Assembly (NCBI GenBank): GCA_902826505.1
Contig: CADEFG010000130.1
Coordinates: forward strand, 2,650 to 9,853
Source: an uncultured Acidobacteriota bacterium
GTDB lineage: Bacteria > Acidobacteriota > Blastocatellia > Pyrinomonadales > Pyrinomonadaceae
Reading direction: 5' to 3'
Length of the DNA stretch: 7,204 bases
Program-made: the position numbers and the translations under genes
Shown: positions 5,245 to 7,204 of the stretch, piece by piece
How positions within the stretch are numbered: the stretch's first letter is position 1
Layout of the letters: each line of letters starts with the position of its first letter
Notes under the pieces: model-generated
What the model saw: only the letters and a program-made list of their open reading frames with translations
The model's database searches: none
What the model was told of the DNA's origin: nothing

Positions 5245-6732
5245 ATGAATTTCTTAAACACATTTCGCGCCAGACTTTTAATAATATTGATCATTCTGCT
5301 CATCACGACGCTTAGTTTTCAATATTATCTGAATCTGAAAACGCAGGAAGAAAACAACCGTTTGCGCGAAAAACAGGAACAGGCACTGGTCGCCGGTTTT
5401 GCGCTCGGGACGGGCGGAATTACTAAGACGGATTATCTGTCGGATCTGGTCAAGCGCGAAGATCAGACGTTTTTTAACGACAAGATCAGCGAGCGCATCA
5501 AAGACATTATCATTATCAATCAAAACTGGCAGATCACCGACAGTCTCAATTCCGAGGAACTAATTCCGGTGGAAGGCGAAAACAAAGAGGTCATTTATAA
5601 AAATCTCGCGGATGCCGAAAATCTGCCGCCGCTTCAGGAAAGCAAACGGCTCGGCGCGGACGCGGCAAAATTTCCGAACGCGGCGATCGACCCGAATGCT
5701 GAAACCGACGGCGAGGCGCACGTCATTCCGGTCGATACGAGCAAAGGTCGCTGGTATGTGATGGTCATCTTAAAAAGCGACAAAAGCGAATCTGCCAAAA
5801 AAGCCGCGCAGCCCTTGGTTTACACGCTTTTCGTGCTTTCGCTTTCGACCTTTATCACGATCTTGCTGGTTTGGCGTTTTACGCGTCCGATCGCCGATCT
5901 CTCGAACGCGGCGCGCGAAGTTGCCGCCGGAAATCTCTGTGTCCGCGTCGAACAGCGCGGGCAAACCAACGAAATGGGCGAGCTCGCCGCGCGTTTTAAC
6001 GAGATGACCGCCGAGCTTGAAAAAAAACAGGAACTCGAAGCAAAATTGCAGGAAGTCGAAAAGAGCGCGGTCGTCGGCAGACTCGGTTCGGCGATCGCGC
6101 ACGAGATTCGCAATCCTTTGAATTACATCAATTTATCGCTCGATCATCTGCGCGCCAAGTTTAAACCCGAAGACGCGGCGAAAGGCGCGGATTTTGATAA
6201 ATTGACCGCGCAATTAAAAGCGGAAGTCGCGCGAATCAACCAGCAGATCTCGGATTTTCTGAGTTATTCGCGTCCGCCGAACCCGAATTTGCAGGCAACG
6301 GACGTGCGCAAGACGATCGAAGACAGTTTAAGAATCGTCGAAGCGCAAGCCGCCGATTGCAATATCAAGATCAGCCTGGTCGAACACGAAAACGTGCCGC
6401 GTATTTTGGCGGACGCCGAATATCTGCGCTCGCTTTTCAATAATTTGTTTATCAACGCCGTGCAGGCGATGGAAGGCACGGGCGGCAATCTGAGCGTCAA
6501 GATCGTGCCCGAGGATTACTTTGTCAAGATCGAGATCAGCGACACCGGCAAGGGAATTCCCGAAGAAAACTTAGACAAAATCTTCGAGCCGTATTTTTCG
6601 ACCAAAGAAACCGGCACAGGATTAGGTTTAGCGATCGTCCAAAAGGTCGTCGATGTGCACAACGGCATTATCGAAGTCACGTCCGCGCCAAATGAAGGCA
6701 CGCATTTCGTCGTCAAATTGCCGAAAGTTTAG
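5245..6732 (+). CDS. Membrane sensor histidine kinase (HAMP-HisKA-HATPase_c)
   Basis: This two-component sensor autophosphorylates on histidine and passes phosphate to a response regulator. In its 495 residues: first membrane segment (about 11-28), an extracytoplasmic sensor region of about 160 residues (30-190) with no recognised domain, second membrane segment (191-209), HAMP linker (about 210-262), short coiled coil (255-275), HisKA dimerisation domain with phospho-acceptor His286 in AHEIRNPL, and an ATPase domain (about 392-493). ATP-binding boxes are intact: N box NNLFINAVQAM (Asn404), G1 DTGKGIP (433-439), F box FEPYFSTK (447-454) and G2 GTGLGLAIV. The HisKA/ATPase style resembles NtrB/AtoS-type kinases. 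No response regulator lies in the window; the partner may lie past the right edge or elsewhere. No Shine-Dalgarno precedes the ATG, but this start gives an intact first membrane segment. It is divergent from the transpeptidase gene. Confidence 0.95.
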   Translation: MNFLNTFRARLLIILIILLITTLSFQYYLNLKTQEENNRLREKQEQALVAGFALGTGGITKTDYLSDLVKREDQTFFNDKISERIKDIIIINQNWQITDSLNSEELIPVEGENKEVIYKNLADAENLPPLQESKRLGADAAKFPNAAIDPNAETDGEAHVIPVDTSKGRWYVMVILKSDKSESAKKAAQPLVYTLFVLSLSTFITILLVWRFTRPIADLSNAAREVAAGNLCVRVEQRGQTNEMGELAARFNEMTAELEKKQELEAKLQEVEKSAVVGRLGSAIAHEIRNPLNYINLSLDHLRAKFKPEDAAKGADFDKLTAQLKAEVARINQQISDFLSYSRPPNPNLQATDVRKTIEDSLRIVEAQAADCNIKISLVEHENVPRILADAEYLRSLFNNLFINAVQAMEGTGGNLSVKIVPEDYFVKIEISDTGKGIPEENLDKIFEPYFSTKETGTGLGLAIVQKVVDVHNGIIEVTSAPNEGTHFVVKLPKV

Positions 6733-7067
6733 AAATAAGTCGGTAAAATAGAAATTTACACCATAGAAATTGATATTCGTGCGCTATCAAACGAGTTGGA
6801 ATGATTATCAAATGAGTTGAACAGGTCATCAAACCAGTTGAACAGTAAAACAATTGATATTTACATCAAAGCAACGGGGTTTGAAATTTAAGTAAAAGAT
6901 AAAATAATTTGAACAAAGCATAAATTTTGAAAGATTTTCAATCAGCGCCCGCGAGGTTTTCCCGATGGGCAATTAGCTGTCTCTTTTTACGGCGCAGTGT
7001 TAAGTTGAAAATAATAGTAAAGCGCGTTAAAAATAGCTTGAAAACGGATTTGGCATTAAATTTCTTT
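6733..7067. other. AT-rich gene-free region downstream of the kinase
   Basis: No convincing gene, RNA gene or terminator is visible. The main structure is the 21-bp repeat block at 6785-6847. The short flanking direct repeats are AATTGATATT (6768-6777 and 6852-6861, 84 nt apart) and ATTTACA (6754-6760 and 6859-6865, 105 nt apart); both offsets are multiples of 21. The plus-strand frame from 6739 to 6891 is open except for one TGA at 6802-6804, but it has no ATG start and is not called. Confidence 0.6.
6785..6847. repeat. Three imperfect 21-bp tandem repeats
   Basis: Units lie at 6785-6805, 6806-6826 and 6827-6847. Each contains a 13-nt core close to TCAAAYNAGTTGA (6787-6799, 6808-6820, 6829-6841). 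In units 2 and 3 this is a dyad of TCAA and TTGA around 5 nt; in unit 1 the last base is G. The 21-bp period equals about two turns of B-DNA, so the dyads face the same side of the helix, as in operator arrays. No gene is known to start beside them in the window. Confidence 0.8.
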
Positions 7068-7204
7068 GCGGCTCTGCCGCCTGATGTGCGGAAAGGCTTG
7101 CCTTTCCGGGTCGGTTTTCCCACTTTTGGCGGCTCTGCCGCCCGATGCGAGGCGCAGCCTCGGCTGATTTGGGAAATTATCTCCGGCGAGGCAGAGCCGT
7201 CGCC
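7068..7204. repeat. Cluster of GC-rich small hairpins, REP/BIME-like
   Basis: Five hairpins lie in 137 nt: 7068-7080 (5-bp stem, loop TCT), 7089-7108 (8-bp stem, loop CTTG), 7128-7142 (GGCGGC-TCT-GCCGCC), 7148-7162 (CGAGGC-GCA-GCCTCG) and 7185-7204 (GGCGA-GGC-AGA-GCC-G-TCGCC, single-base bulge). A 19-nt direct repeat with one mismatch (GCGGCTCTGCCGCCYGATG) occurs at 7068-7086 and 7129-7147, each copy followed by a second hairpin. The last hairpin carries GGCAGAGCC, the reverse complement of the GGCTCTGCC core, so it is an inverted unit. This arrangement is typical of repetitive extragenic palindromes. The cluster reaches the window edge and may continue. Confidence 0.75.

Noticed and set aside
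5109..5315. Plus-strand open frame of 68 codons from a TTG across the kinase leader
   Set aside because: It overlaps the kinase start in another frame, translates the heptad repeats into low-complexity peptide, and has no ribosome-binding site.
6739..6891. Plus-strand frame with heptapeptide-like repeats as a gene or pseudogene
   Set aside because: It has no ATG and is interrupted by a TGA at 6802-6804. The peptide repeat follows automatically from a 21-bp DNA repeat, so I report the repeat and not a gene.
6938..7123. Minus-strand open frame of 61 codons starting at GTG
   Set aside because: It starts inside the hairpin cluster, has no Shine-Dalgarno, is very basic and repetitive in composition, and runs through AT-rich spacer. 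It looks like chance.

Overview
The window looks like chromosomal DNA from a Gram-negative, non-proteobacterial organism. The best guess is Acidobacteriota, class Blastocatellia (Pyrinomonadaceae-like). This is inferred from gene style (mid-GC coding with AT-rich spacers, large secreted proteins with Thr/Pro/Lys-rich tails, a long type I signal peptidase downstream of rnc) and not from any marker gene. Five protein-coding genes are well supported. No RNA gene, CRISPR array, transposase or phage gene is visible.

Layout: 1-87 is a spacer with inverted heptanucleotide repeats. On the minus strand, rnc (ribonuclease III, 973-1707) and lepB (signal peptidase I, 88-933) form a two-gene unit with a 39-nt gap. 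A strong minus-strand intrinsic terminator (1736-1776) closes the gene upstream of it: a secreted protein of unknown function (1803-3104) with helical repeats and a Thr-rich tail. That gene has a good Shine-Dalgarno site, a candidate sigma70 promoter about 200 nt upstream and a leader with two small palindromes. Next on the minus strand is an exported penicillin-binding/transpeptidase-domain protein (3477-5024) followed by its own probable terminator (3389-3432).

A 220-nt divergent spacer (5025-5244) separates the transpeptidase gene from a plus-strand membrane sensor histidine kinase (5245-6732). Candidate promoters for the two genes overlap at their -35 elements, and the kinase leader holds tandem 7-bp repeats. 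The last 472 nt carry no convincing gene. They hold three 21-bp imperfect direct repeats (6785-6847), an AT-rich stretch, and a cluster of small GC-rich hairpins (7068-7204) resembling repetitive extragenic palindromes and running to the window edge.

The common theme is the cell envelope: export processing (LepB), two exported proteins, a peptidoglycan-type transpeptidase and a two-component sensor. Whether the kinase controls the transpeptidase is a hypothesis from divergent arrangement only. The most distinctive protein observation is that the transpeptidase has exactly two cysteines, one directly before the catalytic serine and one directly after KTGS. These are the positions that form the active-site disulfide of class A carbapenemases. 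No complete novel system is evident; the intergenic repeats are the least explained part of the window.
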